From positions 1 through 64,000 of the forward strand of contig NZ_JANFNH010000029.1 in assembly GCF_024436055.1 (NCBI RefSeq): a DNA stretch of 64,000 nucleotides, given 5' to 3'. Made by a program: the position numbers and the translations under genes. Shown here one piece after another: positions 26,714 to 36,290 of the stretch. Source of the stretch: Streptantibioticus rubrisoli (GTDB lineage Bacteria > Actinomycetota > Actinomycetes > Streptomycetales > Streptomycetaceae). Each line of letters starts with the position of its first letter. Position 1 is the first letter of the stretch. Under the pieces are notes generated by a model. It saw nothing but the letters and a program-made list of their open reading frames with translations. It searched no databases and was not told the origin of the DNA.

Positions 26714-28003
26714 CTAGCGCTCCTCGACCGGGATGTAGTCGCGGATTTCGACGCCGGTGTAGATCTGGCGGGGGCGGCCGATGCGGGAGCCCGGCTCCTT
26801 GATCATCTCCTGCCACTGAGCGATCCAGCCGGGGAGGCGGCCGAGCGCGAAGAGAACGGTGAACATCTCGGTCGGGAAGCCCATCGCCCGGTAGATCAGA
26901 CCGGTGTAGAAGTCCACGTTCGGGTACAGCTTGCGGCTGACGAAGTAGTCGTCGCTGAGAGCGTGTTCCTCGAGCTTGAGGGCGATGTCCAGCAGCTCGT
27001 CGGACTTGCCGAGGGCGGACAGCACGTCGTGCGCCGCCGCCTTGATGATCCTCGCCCGCGGGTCGAAGTTCTTGTAGACCCGGTGGCCGAAGCCCATCAG
27101 CTTGACGCCGTCCTCCTTGTTCTTCACCTTGCGGATGAAGCCGTCGACGTCACCGCCGCTGGCCTGGATGCTCTCCAGCATCTCCAGCACCGACTGGTTG
27201 GCACCGCCGTGCAGCGGACCCCACAGCGCGTTGATGCCCGCGGAGATCGAGGCGAACATGTTCGCCTGCGAGGAGCCGACCAGGCGGACCGTGGAGGTCG
27301 AGCAGTTCTGCTCGTGGTCCGCGTGCAGGATCAACAGCTTGTCCAGGGCGTTGACCACGACCGGGTCCAGGTCGTACTCCTGCGCCGGAACGGCGAAGGT
27401 CATCCGCAGGAAGTTCTCGACATAGCCAAGGTCGTTACGCGGGTAGACGAAGGGCTGGCCGACCGACTTCTTGTAGGCGTAGGCCGCGATCGTCGGCAGC
27501 TTGGCGAGCAGCCGGATCGTGGACAGGTTGCGCTGCTTCTCATCGAACGGATTGTGGCTGTCCTGGTAGAACGTGGACAGCGCGCTCACCACGGAGGAGA
27601 GCATCGCCATCGGATGCGCGTCCCGCGGGAAGCCGTCGTAGAACCGTTTGACGTCCTCGTGCAGCAGGGTGTGCTGGGTGATGTCGCCCTTGAAGGAGCT
27701 GAGCTGGTCAACGGTCGGCAGCTCACCGTTGATCAGCAGGTAGGCGGTCTCCAGGAACGTGCCACGCTCGGCGATCTGCTCGATGGGGTAGCCGCGGTAG
27801 CGCAGGATCCCCTGCTCACCGTCGAGGAACGTAATCGCGGACTTGTAAGCCGCGGTGTTCCCGTAACCGCTGTCCAGGGTGACCAGCCCGGTCTGGGCAC
27901 GCAGCTTGCCGATGTCGAAGCCCTTGTCGCCAACGGTGCTCTCGACCACCGGGTAGCTGTACTCGCCGTCCCCGTACCGCAGTACTACAGAGTTGTCGCT
28001 CAC
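26714..28003 (-). CDS. citA: citrate synthase (type II)
   Basis: A 429-aa citrate synthase that condenses acetyl-CoA and oxaloacetate, the first step of the TCA cycle. Landmarks are GLVTLDSGYGNTAAYKSAIT, catalytic His in LWGPLHGGAN, catalytic His in MGFGHRVYKNFDPRA, the Asp region in YPNVDFYTG and the C-terminal SRIGRPRQIYTG. The length equals that of hexameric GltA-type enzymes. GTG 28003 is preferred because GAGGGATGAC precedes it and the protein then starts MSDNSVVLRYGDGEY; an ATG 25 codons upstream (28078) is less likely. A terminator hairpin lies downstream. Confidence 0.97.
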   Translation of the reverse strand: MSDNSVVLRYGDGEYSYPVVESTVGDKGFDIGKLRAQTGLVTLDSGYGNTAAYKSAITFLDGEQGILRYRGYPIEQIAERGTFLETAYLLINGELPTVDQLSSFKGDITQHTLLHEDVKRFYDGFPRDAHPMAMLSSVVSALSTFYQDSHNPFDEKQRNLSTIRLLAKLPTIAAYAYKKSVGQPFVYPRNDLGYVENFLRMTFAVPAQEYDLDPVVVNALDKLLILHADHEQNCSTSTVRLVGSSQANMFASISAGINALWGPLHGGANQSVLEMLESIQASGGDVDGFIRKVKNKEDGVKLMGFGHRVYKNFDPRARIIKAAAHDVLSALGKSDELLDIALKLEEHALSDDYFVSRKLYPNVDFYTGLIYRAMGFPTEMFTVLFALGRLPGWIAQWQEMIKEPGSRIGRPRQIYTGVEIRDYIPVEER

Positions 28004-28196
28004 GTCATCCCTCACCGACGTTGTGCCTCTTCTTCGAGGTGCCCTGACTGCTACTACCTTCCCCCATTTGCCAGACATACGTGCACCCGGGGTCAGTCAG
28101 AGGCCAAAATGTGGCACGCAGTGCCTATATTCCTCCTGCTGGACCCCCTTCAACACCCAGGATCGCTCCGTGACGCAAAGGTGTCCTGCCGCCCGC

Positions 28197-30443
28197 TCAG
28201 GCCCCGGGAAAAGCGCCCATCAGCCGGTGGTCAAGGGCCGTACAGCGGCGGCCCGCGGAAACGGCACGCACCGCCTGCGCTATCGCCCTTCGCGACCCCA
28301 CCAGCACCACGAGGCGTTTTGCCCTGGTCACCGCTGTATAGAGCAGATTGCGCTGCAACATCATCCACGCACCCGTGGTGACAGGGATCACCACAGCCGG
28401 GTACTCACTGCCCTGTGAGCGGTGGATGGTCACGGCATAGGCGTGCGCCAACTCGTCCAACTCGTCGAAGTCGTAGCTCACCTCCTCGTCCTCGTCGGTG
28501 CGCACCATCAGCCGCTGCTCCTCGTTGTTGAGGGCGGTCACCACGCCGACCGTGCCGTTGAAGACGCCGTTCGCGCCTTTCTCGTAGTTGTTTCGAATCT
28601 GGGTGACTTTGTCGCCCACGCGGAAGACCCGGCCGCCGAACCGGCGCTCCGGCAGATCGGGGCGGGCCGGGGTGATCGCCTGCTGGAGCAGGCCGTTGAG
28701 CGCTCCGGCGCCCGCCGGTCCGCGGTGCATCGGGGCGAGCACCTGGACGTCACGGCGCGGATCGAGACCGAACTTCGCCGGGATGCGCCGGGCCGCCACG
28801 TCCACGGTGAGCCGACCGGCCTCCTCGGTGTCGTCCTCGGCGAACAAGAAGAAGTCCGTGAGGCCCTGGGTGACCGGCGGTATGCCGGAGTTGATCCGGT
28901 GTGCGTTGGAGACCACACCGGACTGCTGGGCCTGCCGGAAGATCCGGGTCAGCCGCACCGCGGGGATCGGGCTGCCGTCCGCCAGCAGGTCCCGCAGCAC
29001 CTCGCCCGCGCCGACGCTCGGCAACTGGTCCACATCGCCCACGAACAGCAGATGAGCGCCCGGTGGCACCGCCTTGACCAGCTTGTTCGCCAGGATCAGG
29101 TCCAGCATGGAGGCCTCGTCGACCACCACCAGGTCGGCGTCCAGCGGACGGTCCCGGTCATAGGCCGCGTCGCCGCCGGGTTTGAGCTCCAGCAGGCGGT
29201 GCACCGTGGACGCCTCGGCGCCGGTCAGCTCGGCGAGCCGCTTGGCGGCGCGGCCGGTGGGGGCGGCGAGCACCACCTTGGCCTGCTTGGCGCGGGCGAG
29301 GGTGACCACCGACTTCACCGTGAAGGACTTGCCGCAGCCTGGACCGCCGGTCAGCACCGCCACCTTCTCGGTGAGCGCCAGCCGTACCGCCTGCTCCTGC
29401 TCGGGGGCCAGATCGGCGCCAGTGCGGTCCCTGAGCCAGGCCAGCGCCTTGTCCCAGGCCACCTCGCGGAACGCGGGCATCCGGTCCTCCGGGCCGCGCA
29501 GCAGCCGCAGCAACTGACCGGCGAGCGAGATCTCGGCACGGTGGAACGGCACCAGATACACCGCGCGGATCGGGTCTCCACCCTCCGGATCCGGCACCCG
29601 CTCGCGGACCACGCCCTCCTCCGCGACCAACTCCGCCAGGCAGTCGATGACCAGGCCGCTGTCCACCTGGAGCAGCTTCACCGCGTCGGCGATCAGCCGT
29701 TCCTCGGGCAGGAAGCAGTTGCCGTTGTCGGTGGCCTGGGACAAGGCGTACTGCAACCCGGCCTTGGCGCGGTCCGGGCTGTCGTGCGGTATGCCCACCG
29801 CCTGGGCGATCTTGTCGGCGGTGAGGAAGCCGATGCCCCACACATCGGCCGCCAACCGGTACGGCTGGTTCTTGACCACGGAGATCGAGGCGTCGCCGTA
29901 CTGCTTGTAGATGCGCACCGCGATGGAGGTGGATACGCCGACGCCCTGGAGGAAGACCATCACCTCCTTGATCGCCTTCTGCTCCTCCCACGCGGCGGCG
30001 ATCTTCTTAGTGCGCTTCGGACCTAGCCCGGGAACCTCGATCAGACGCTTGGGCTCGCGCTCGATCACATCCAGGGTGTCGGTGCCGAAGTGCTCCACGA
30101 TACGGTCGGCGATCCGCGGGCCGACGCCCTTGATCAGCCCCGAGCCGAGATACCGGCGGATGCCCTGGATCGTGGCGGGCAGCACGGTGGTGTAGTTCTC
30201 CACGGTGAACTGCTTGCCGTACTGCGGATGGGAACCCCAGCGGCCCTCCATCCGCAGCGACTCGCCCGGCTGCGCGCCCAGCAGCGCCCCGACGACGGTC
30301 AGCAGGTCACCCGAGCCACGGCCGGTGTCGACGCGGGCGACGGTGTAGCCGTTCTCCTCGTTCGCGTATGTGATCCGCTCCAGCACGCCCTCGAGGACGG
30401 TCAGCCGGAACCCTCCTGCGGCGGCATTCTGTCCAGCCCCCAT
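28197..30443 (-). CDS. recD2: RecD2-type ATP-dependent DNA helicase
   Basis: A 748-aa stand-alone RecD2 helicase (SF1, 5'-3'), not a RecBCD subunit. The N-terminal region has an OB-like fold and helix-hairpin-helix repeats (GVGPRIADRIVEHFG, VPGLGPKRTKKIAAAW). The helicase core has Walker A GGPGCGKS (Lys372), DEASMLD (Walker B), VGDVDQLPSVGAGEVL and the C-terminal motif VTIHRSQGSEYPAVV with YTAVTRAKRLVVLVGS. AAGGGAGGG precedes ATG 30443. It lies upstream of citrate synthase on the same strand with a 193-bp gap. Confidence 0.95.
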   Translation of the reverse strand: MGAGQNAAAGGFRLTVLEGVLERITYANEENGYTVARVDTGRGSGDLLTVVGALLGAQPGESLRMEGRWGSHPQYGKQFTVENYTTVLPATIQGIRRYLGSGLIKGVGPRIADRIVEHFGTDTLDVIEREPKRLIEVPGLGPKRTKKIAAAWEEQKAIKEVMVFLQGVGVSTSIAVRIYKQYGDASISVVKNQPYRLAADVWGIGFLTADKIAQAVGIPHDSPDRAKAGLQYALSQATDNGNCFLPEERLIADAVKLLQVDSGLVIDCLAELVAEEGVVRERVPDPEGGDPIRAVYLVPFHRAEISLAGQLLRLLRGPEDRMPAFREVAWDKALAWLRDRTGADLAPEQEQAVRLALTEKVAVLTGGPGCGKSFTVKSVVTLARAKQAKVVLAAPTGRAAKRLAELTGAEASTVHRLLELKPGGDAAYDRDRPLDADLVVVDEASMLDLILANKLVKAVPPGAHLLFVGDVDQLPSVGAGEVLRDLLADGSPIPAVRLTRIFRQAQQSGVVSNAHRINSGIPPVTQGLTDFFLFAEDDTEEAGRLTVDVAARRIPAKFGLDPRRDVQVLAPMHRGPAGAGALNGLLQQAITPARPDLPERRFGGRVFRVGDKVTQIRNNYEKGANGVFNGTVGVVTALNNEEQRLMVRTDEDEEVSYDFDELDELAHAYAVTIHRSQGSEYPAVVIPVTTGAWMMLQRNLLYTAVTRAKRLVVLVGSRRAIAQAVRAVSAGRRCTALDHRLMGAFPGA

Positions 30444-30561
30444 CGCCCCGCCCTCCCTTCGCGGCTACGAACTGATACGACGTTACCGTCGGCCGCTGAC
30501 ACCCCGGCCGCCCTGTGGACAACCGGCGCGGGCGCCTGTGGACAACGTGAGGAGCGCGAGG

Positions 30562-31476
30562 ATGCACGGCTACGATCTGCTGGTCGTCGGGTCGGCGAAC
30601 GCCGATCTGGTGGTCGCCGTGGAGCGACGACCGGCGGCCGGGGAGACCGTACTCGGCTCCGACCTGGCCACCCACCCAGGCGGCAAGGGCGCCAACCAGG
30701 CCGTCGCCGCGGCCCGGCTCGGCGCCGCCACGGGCCTGCTCGCACGGGTCGGTGACGACGCCCACGGCCGTCTGCTGCTGGACACCCAGCGCGCCTGTGG
30801 GGTGGACACCCGGGGTGTGCTGATCGGCGCGGCGCCCACCGGTGTAGCGCTGATCACGGTGGATCCGTCGGGCGACAACAGCATCGTGGTCTCCCCTGGC
30901 GCCAATGCCCGCCTCACGCCCGACGACGTGCGCGCGGCCGGAGAGCTGATGGCCGCCGCGAAGGTGGTGTCGCTCCAGTTGGAAATCCCGCTGGAGACCG
31001 TCGCGGAGGCAGTCACCACGGCCGGGCGGGCCGGGGCCAAGGTGGTACTCAACCCGTCCCCGCCCGCTCCGCTGCCGGTCGAGGTGCTGGCCGCCTGCGA
31101 TCTGCTGGTGGTCAACGAGCACGAGGCGAGGTACCTGCTGCGTGACGCCCCCGCGGCGGCCGAGGGCACCCCGGAGGCCTGGGCCAAGGCGCTGCTGGCC
31201 CGCGGGCCGCGCTCGGTGGTGGTGACGCTCGGTGCGGCGGGTGCCCTGGCCGCGACCGGTGACGGCACCGCCGTGCGCATCCCCAGCCCCCGGGTGCGGG
31301 CGGTGGACACCACTGGCGCGGGCGACGCCTTCACCGGTGCGCTGGCCTGGCGGTGGGGGGCCGGGGACGAGTTGACCGAGGCGGTGCGCTTCGCCGTGCG
31401 GGTCGGCGCAACGGCCGTCACCCGTCCAGGGGCGCAGCAGTCGTACCCGACGGCGGCGGAGGTGGCGGCGCTGTGA
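30562..31476 (+). CDS. ribokinase-like PfkB carbohydrate kinase
   Basis: A 304-aa PfkB-family kinase. The first PfkB signature is in HPGGKGANQAVAAARLGA, the substrate-binding NADL segment is near the start, and the anion hole/catalytic base is in DTTGAGDAFTGAL. The arrangement is that of ribokinase (ribose to ribose 5-phosphate), although other pentoses or nucleosides are possible. ATG 30562 follows GAGGAGCGCGAGG. It is divergent from recD2 and convergent with a sugar-isomerase operon, from which a terminator separates it. Confidence 0.9.
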   Translation: MHGYDLLVVGSANADLVVAVERRPAAGETVLGSDLATHPGGKGANQAVAAARLGAATGLLARVGDDAHGRLLLDTQRACGVDTRGVLIGAAPTGVALITVDPSGDNSIVVSPGANARLTPDDVRAAGELMAAAKVVSLQLEIPLETVAEAVTTAGRAGAKVVLNPSPPAPLPVEVLAACDLLVVNEHEARYLLRDAPAAAEGTPEAWAKALLARGPRSVVVTLGAAGALAATGDGTAVRIPSPRVRAVDTTGAGDAFTGALAWRWGAGDELTEAVRFAVRVGATAVTRPGAQQSYPTAAEVAAL

Positions 31477-31776
31477 CGGGACCCCCGAACCCCGGACCCG
31501 GCGGTAGGGGTAGGCAACTCCACGGATGACAGAGCGCGGCGTCGGCTGGTCGGTACACCGGCAGCGCGGTGCCCGGTGACCGCACCAGTTGATCCGAGAC
31601 CGATGGCGAAAGGGGTCCGGCCGAGGCCGGACCCCTTCGTGTTCCCCCCTCATCGGCTCCCCGAAGCCCCCCTCGGGAACCTGACGACGTATACGACACC
31701 GCTCGTAGCCGGATGGTTGCACGCGGAGACGAACATTTTTCGGCGACGACTTGATGAGCCGGGCAATCCCGCACGA
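31477..31776. other. 300-bp intergenic region (ribokinase / sugar isomerase, convergent)
   Basis: It contains the hairpin at 31610-31637 and otherwise no recognisable gene or regulatory site. Confidence 0.5.
31610..31637. terminator. bidirectional terminator
   Basis: AAGGGGTCCGGCC (31610-31622) pairs perfectly with GGCCGGACCCCTT (31625-31637) between the convergent ribokinase and isomerase genes. Confidence 0.8.
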
Positions 31777-32649
31777 CTACCAAACATGTTCGCGATAACG
31801 TTCTGCGACCTCCTCCAGCACCTCCATACCTGGGCGGTGCCACAGTCCCGGGTTGAAGACCTCGACCTCCACCGGACCGCTGTAGCCCACCGCGTCCACC
31901 CGTTCGCGGAAGCCGCGCAGATCGACGCAGCCGTCACCGAGCTGGCCACGGCCGAGTAGGGAGCCCTCGGGCAACGGGGTGATCCAGTCGGCGAGTTGGA
32001 AGGCGGCGATGCGCCCCGAGCGCCCCGCGCGGGCGAGTTGGCCGGGCACCTGCTCGTCCCACCACAGGTGGTAGGTGTCCACGACCACGCCCACGTGCTC
32101 CGCCGGAAAGCGCTCCGCGAGGTCCAGCGCCTGGCAGAGCGTTGAGACCACACAGCGGTCGGACGCGAACATCGGGTGCAGCGGTTCGATGGCCAGCCGT
32201 ACGCCGTGCTCCGTCGCGTACGGGACGAGTTGGCCGAGGGCCTCGGCGACCCGCTCGCGGGCCGCCACCAGGTCCTTGCTGCCCGTGGGAAGCCCACCGC
32301 TGACCAGTACCAGGGTGTTGGTGCCCAAGGCGGCCGCCTCGTCGATCGCCGTTCGGTTGTCGGCCAGCGCGGCGTCCCACTGCCCCGGATCCGAGGCGGT
32401 GAAGAAGCCGCCCCGGCACAGGGACGTGACCGTCAGGCCCGCGTCCCGCACCACTTGGGCGACGCGCCGCACGCCGCACGCCTGGACCGGGGAGCGCCAC
32501 AGTCCGACGCCGGGAATGCCCAACGCACGGCAGCACCGGGCCAGTTGCGGGATGGACAGCTGCCGGACGGTCTGCTGGTTGATGCTCAGCCGGGCGAGGT
32601 CACCCGCACCCGTCGGGCCGTGCGCACCGACCCGATTGTCAGTGGTCAC
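31777..32649 (-). CDS. sugar phosphate isomerase/epimerase (TIM barrel)
   Basis: A 290-aa AP-endonuclease-2-fold (xylose-isomerase-like TIM barrel) protein. Metal-ligand segments are visible: LAIEPLHPMFASD, HVGVVVDTYHLWWDE and GPVEVEVFNPGLW. It starts at a GTG that overlaps the stop of the DUF993 gene by 4 bp, so it is the last gene of a three-gene coupled operon. A role in isomerising or dehydrating a keto-sugar produced by the Gfo/Idh enzyme is likely; the substrate is unknown. Confidence 0.9.
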   Translation of the reverse strand: MTTDNRVGAHGPTGAGDLARLSINQQTVRQLSIPQLARCCRALGIPGVGLWRSPVQACGVRRVAQVVRDAGLTVTSLCRGGFFTASDPGQWDAALADNRTAIDEAAALGTNTLVLVSGGLPTGSKDLVAARERVAEALGQLVPYATEHGVRLAIEPLHPMFASDRCVVSTLCQALDLAERFPAEHVGVVVDTYHLWWDEQVPGQLARAGRSGRIAAFQLADWITPLPEGSLLGRGQLGDGCVDLRGFRERVDAVGYSGPVEVEVFNPGLWHRPGMEVLEEVAERYREHVW

Positions 32650-33797
32650 TGGGAGACTCCATGTACGGCGAGGAAGGAGGTGAGGCGGAAGGCCGCGAGA
32701 TCAGGATCGGGGAACAGGCCGAGGCGGTCCGCTAGTTCGTAGGCGCGCGCCAGATGCGTCAGGGAGCGGGCGGACTGGAGACCGCCGAGCATGGTGAAGT
32801 GCGACTGGTGGCCGCCGAGCCAGGCGAGGAAGACCACACCCGTCTTGTAGTAGCGGGTCGGAGTGCCGAACAGGTGCCGGGACAGCTCGACGGTCGGGTC
32901 GAGCAGCGACCGGAACCGCTGGGTGTCCCCCGTGTCGAGGACGCGTACGGCCTCGGCCGCGACCGGTGCCAGCGGATCGAAGACACCCAACAGGGCGTGG
33001 CTGAAGCCGTGTTGGTCGCCCTCGATCAGTTCGGGGTAGTGGAAGTCGTCGCCGGTGTAGCAGCGCACGCCGTCCGGTAGGCGGCGGCGCAGCTCGGTCT
33101 CGCGGTGTGCGTCGAGGAGGGAGACCTTGACGCCGTCGATCTTGCCGGGGTGCGCCGCGATCAGCGTCAGCAGGGTCTCGGTGGCCGCGTCGAGGTCGGT
33201 GCTGCCCCAGTAGCCCGTGAGTTGAGGGTCGAACATCGGGCCGAGCCAGTGCAGGATCACGGGGTGCGCGCACTGGTCGAGCAGCCGCCCGTAGGTCTCC
33301 AGGTAGTCCTCGGGACCTGTGGCGAGGGCGGCGAGGGCCCGGGAGGCCATCAGGACCGGTTGTGCGCCGCATGCCTCGGCGGCGGCGAGTTGTTCGGTGT
33401 AGGCGGCCGCCACGGCGGCCAACGACGATACGGAGGTGGTGAGTTGGTCGGTGCCCACGCCAGCGGCGATCCTGCCGCCCATGGCGCGCGCCTCGGCGGC
33501 GGAGCGGCGGATCAGGTCGGCCGCGGTCGGCCAGTCCAGGCCCATGCCGCGCTGTGCGGTGTCCATCGCCTCGGCCACCGCTAAGCCGTGGCGCCACAGA
33601 TGGCGCCGGAAGGCCAAGGTGGCGTCCCAGTCGATGGCGTCGGGCGTGTCCGCGGCAGCACGGTAGGGGTCGGCCACGACGTGCGCGGCGGCGAAGACGG
33701 TACGGCTGCGTGGCGCGGGGCCGGGCGGGTAGGTGGCGTTGGCGCGCCCGGGTCGATGGGGGCGCAACTGGCCGCTTTCGTCCGGGAGTCGGATCAC
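32646..33797 (-). CDS. DUF993 / dihydrodipicolinate-synthase-like aldolase
   Basis: A 383-aa member of the DUF993 family, which has the class I aldolase (DHDPS) barrel fold. Conserved segments include AGVGTDQLTTSVSSLAAVAAAYTEQL, HWLGPMFDPQLTGYWGS, GKIDGVKVSLLD (Lys candidate for the Schiff base in GVKVS) and the C-terminal FLAWLGGHQSHFTMLGG. The GTG at 33797 overlaps the oxidoreductase stop (GTGA), and its own TGA overlaps the next gene. The frame is open further upstream (34034), but that part overlaps the oxidoreductase in another frame. It could cleave a keto-sugar acid; no reaction is established. Confidence 0.88.
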   Translation of the reverse strand: MIRLPDESGQLRPHRPGRANATYPPGPAPRSRTVFAAAHVVADPYRAAADTPDAIDWDATLAFRRHLWRHGLAVAEAMDTAQRGMGLDWPTAADLIRRSAAEARAMGGRIAAGVGTDQLTTSVSSLAAVAAAYTEQLAAAEACGAQPVLMASRALAALATGPEDYLETYGRLLDQCAHPVILHWLGPMFDPQLTGYWGSTDLDAATETLLTLIAAHPGKIDGVKVSLLDAHRETELRRRLPDGVRCYTGDDFHYPELIEGDQHGFSHALLGVFDPLAPVAAEAVRVLDTGDTQRFRSLLDPTVELSRHLFGTPTRYYKTGVVFLAWLGGHQSHFTMLGGLQSARSLTHLARAYELADRLGLFPDPDLAAFRLTSFLAVHGVSQ

Positions 33798-34945
33798 AGG
33801 GTCAGCTCCGGCACGTCCAGGCGGCGGCCCTCGGCGGAGGAGCGAAGGCCCAGTTCGGCGAGCTGAACGCCACGGGCTCCCGCGAGCAGGTCCCAGCGCC
33901 AGGGCTCGTCCAGCACCACATGGCGCAGGAACAGCTCCCACTGGGCCTTGAAGGCGTTGTCGAACTCGCCGTTGCCGGGCACCTCCTGCCACTGCTGGCG
34001 GAACGGTTCGGTGCTGGGAAGGTCGGGGTTCCACACCGGCTTGGGGGTGGTGGCACGGTGTTGTACGCGGCAGTCGCGCAGGCCCGCGACGGCGGAGCCG
34101 TGTTCGCCGTCGACCTGGAACTCCACGAGTTCGTCCCGGTGGACGCGCACGGCCCAGGAGGAGTTGATCTGCGCCACCACGCCGCCGTCCAGTTGGAAGA
34201 CTCCATAGACGGCGTCGTCGGCGGTCGCGGCGTACGGCTTGCCGTACTCGTCCCAGCGCTGTGGCAGGTGGGTGGCGGTCAGCGCCTGAACGGTGGTGAT
34301 CCGGCCGAAGAGTTCATGGAGCACGTACTCCCAGTGCGGAAACATGTCCATGGTGATCCCGCCGCCGTCCTCGGCACGGTAGTTCCACGACGGGCGCTGC
34401 GCCGACTGCCAGTCGCCCTCGAACACCCAGTAGCCGAACTCGCCGCGCACCGAAAGGATCCGGCCGAAGAAGCCGCCGTCGACCAGCCGCTTGAGCTTGC
34501 GCAGTCCGGGCAGGAAGATCTTGTCCTGGACGACTCCGGTCCTGACCCCGGCGTCTTGTGCCAACCGGGCGATCTCCAGGGCCGCTTGGAGGCTGGCAGC
34601 GGTCGGCTTCTCGCAGTACAGGTGCTTACCGGCGGCTACGGCCCGGCGCAGGGCGGCGGCGCGGGCGGCGGTGACCTGGGCGTCGAAGTAGATCTCGACC
34701 GAGGGGTCGGCGAGCGCCGCGTCGAGGTCCGTGGTCCAGTGCTCCAGCCCGTGCCGCTCGGCGATGGCCCGCAGAGCGGGCGCGCGGCGGCCGACGAGGA
34801 CCGGCTCGGGCCACAGTATGGTGCCGTCCTCGAGCTCCAGACCGCCTTCTTCACGGATCGCCAGGAGGGAGCGGACGAGATGCTGGCGGTAGCCCATGCG
34901 TCCGGTGACACCGTTCATCGCGATCCGCACGGTCCTGCGCGTCAC
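33794..34945 (-). CDS. Gfo/Idh/MocA-family oxidoreductase
   Basis: A 383-aa NAD(P)-dependent sugar dehydrogenase-like enzyme. The Rossmann start is VRIAMNGVTGRMGYRQHL; the catalytic-lysine motif is KHLYCEKPTA (EKP); MDMFPHWEYVL supplies the conserved His region. It is the first gene of a coupled operon with the DUF993 aldolase and the TIM-barrel isomerase, divergent from a LacI regulator. It probably oxidises a sugar or inositol hydroxyl to a ketone. Confidence 0.92.
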   Translation of the reverse strand: MTRRTVRIAMNGVTGRMGYRQHLVRSLLAIREEGGLELEDGTILWPEPVLVGRRAPALRAIAERHGLEHWTTDLDAALADPSVEIYFDAQVTAARAAALRRAVAAGKHLYCEKPTAASLQAALEIARLAQDAGVRTGVVQDKIFLPGLRKLKRLVDGGFFGRILSVRGEFGYWVFEGDWQSAQRPSWNYRAEDGGGITMDMFPHWEYVLHELFGRITTVQALTATHLPQRWDEYGKPYAATADDAVYGVFQLDGGVVAQINSSWAVRVHRDELVEFQVDGEHGSAVAGLRDCRVQHRATTPKPVWNPDLPSTEPFRQQWQEVPGNGEFDNAFKAQWELFLRHVVLDEPWRWDLLAGARGVQLAELGLRSSAEGRRLDVPELTL

Positions 34946-34982
34946 GGAAAAGTCCTCTCCAGCACGAGCTCACACCCATAGC

Positions 34983-34990
34983 AAGCGCTT
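34983..34990. promoter_or_regulatory. LacI-type operator (AAGCGCTT)
   Basis: AAGCGCTT, extended as GCAAGCGCTTACT, is the classical LacI/GalR-family palindrome with a central CG. It lies about 40 bp upstream of the oxidoreductase start and 120 bp upstream of the LacI gene, suited to control both directions. Confidence 0.75.
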
Positions 34991-35108
34991 ACTGCGCCGC
35001 GAACCTACCGTCGCGATGCGACCCCTTCAAGGGGCCGGGCCGCGGGCGGTGAGACCATGTCGCCGAAGCGGGCAACCCTTCGGTGGCACAGGTGGAGGCG
35101 GAGCGTCG

Positions 35109-36173
35109 ATGACCGTGACCTTGGCCGATGTGGCGGCGCGGGCGGGGGTGTCCTCGGCCACCGTCTCGCGTGTGCTCAACGGCAACTACCCGGTGGCGGA
35201 CAGCACCCGCGCCCGGGTCCTGCGGGCCGTCGAGGAGTTGGAGTACGTGGTCAACGGGCAGGCCAGGGGGCTTGCCGCGGCCACCTCCGATCTGGTCGGG
35301 GTGCTGGTCAACGACATCGCGGACCCGTTCTTCGGCATCATGGCGGGGGCCGCGCAGGCCGAGATCGCGCACGGGTCGCCAGCTAGCGGCGGTACGGGAG
35401 GCGGCAAGCTCGCCGTCGTCTGCAACACCGGCGGCTGCCCAAAGGCCGAACTGACCTACCTGACGCTGCTGCAACGGCAGCGGGCGGCCGGGGTGATCGT
35501 CACCGGCGGCGCCGCCGAGGACGCCGAGCACACCCGCGCCGTCACCGCCAAGCTCTCCCGGCTGGCCACCGACGGCACCCGGATCGTGCTCTGCGGGCGG
35601 CCCCCGCTGCCGCTGGACGGCGACGCCGCAACCCTGGCGTTCGACAACCGGGGCGGCGCACGGCGGCTCACCGGGCACCTGCTGGAGCTGGGTCACCGTC
35701 ACATCGGCTACATCACCGGCCCCAAGGACCGCAGCACCACCCGGCACCGCCTGGAGGGCCACCGCACCGCACTGGCCGAACACGGCCTGGCGGCCGACGC
35801 CGATCGGCTCACGGTGGGCGGCGACTACCACCGGCACGCCGGTTACCAGGGCGCATGCGAACTCCTCGCTCGCGCACCGGAGTTGACGGCCATCGTCGCC
35901 GCCAACGACACCGCGGCGCTCGGTGTCTGCGCGGCACTGCGCGAACGGGACCTGCGCGTCCCGCAGGACGTGTCCGTCGCGGGCTTCGACGACCTGCCCT
36001 TCAGCGTGGACGCGGCACCCGCCCTGACCACCGTTCGGCTCCCGCTGCACGAGGCGGGCGCGCGGGCCGGGCGCCTGGTGACGGGCCGGGAGGAGGTGCC
36101 GCCCGGCGGGATCGCCATGGTGACCGCGCAACTGGTCCGGCGCGCCTCCACCGCCCCGCCGCGCGCCTCCTGA
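35109..36173 (+). CDS. LacI-family transcriptional regulator
   Basis: A 354-aa LacI/GalR repressor. The N-terminal headpiece TLADVAARAGVSSATVSRVLNGNYPV contains the helix-turn-helix and hinge; the periplasmic-binding-like core follows with VGVLVNDIADPFFG, LTGHLLELGHRHIGYITGP and VPQDVSVAGFDDLPF. ATG 35109 gives the standard N-terminus. It is divergent from the three-gene sugar operon and presumably represses it until the sugar binds. Confidence 0.95.
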   Translation: MTVTLADVAARAGVSSATVSRVLNGNYPVADSTRARVLRAVEELEYVVNGQARGLAAATSDLVGVLVNDIADPFFGIMAGAAQAEIAHGSPASGGTGGGKLAVVCNTGGCPKAELTYLTLLQRQRAAGVIVTGGAAEDAEHTRAVTAKLSRLATDGTRIVLCGRPPLPLDGDAATLAFDNRGGARRLTGHLLELGHRHIGYITGPKDRSTTRHRLEGHRTALAEHGLAADADRLTVGGDYHRHAGYQGACELLARAPELTAIVAANDTAALGVCAALRERDLRVPQDVSVAGFDDLPFSVDAAPALTTVRLPLHEAGARAGRLVTGREEVPPGGIAMVTAQLVRRASTAPPRAS

Positions 36174-36235
36174 ACAGGTGGTGAACCGGCGGCTCGAAGC
36201 CACCGTAACCGGTGATGTTCCGCGGAACGGAACCT

Positions 36236-36256
36236 AACCTTGTCGGTGACAAGGTT
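36236..36256. promoter_or_regulatory. perfect 21-bp palindrome, probable MarR operator
   Basis: AACCTTGTC (36236-36244) and GACAAGGTT (36248-36256) are exact reverse complements around GGT. The site lies 35 bp upstream of the MarR-GNAT gene start, ideal for autoregulation. A second AACCT copy directly precedes it (36231-36235). Confidence 0.75.
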
Positions 36257-36290
36257 TGCGCAAGGATCAAGTCCCGCCGAGGGGAGCCGT

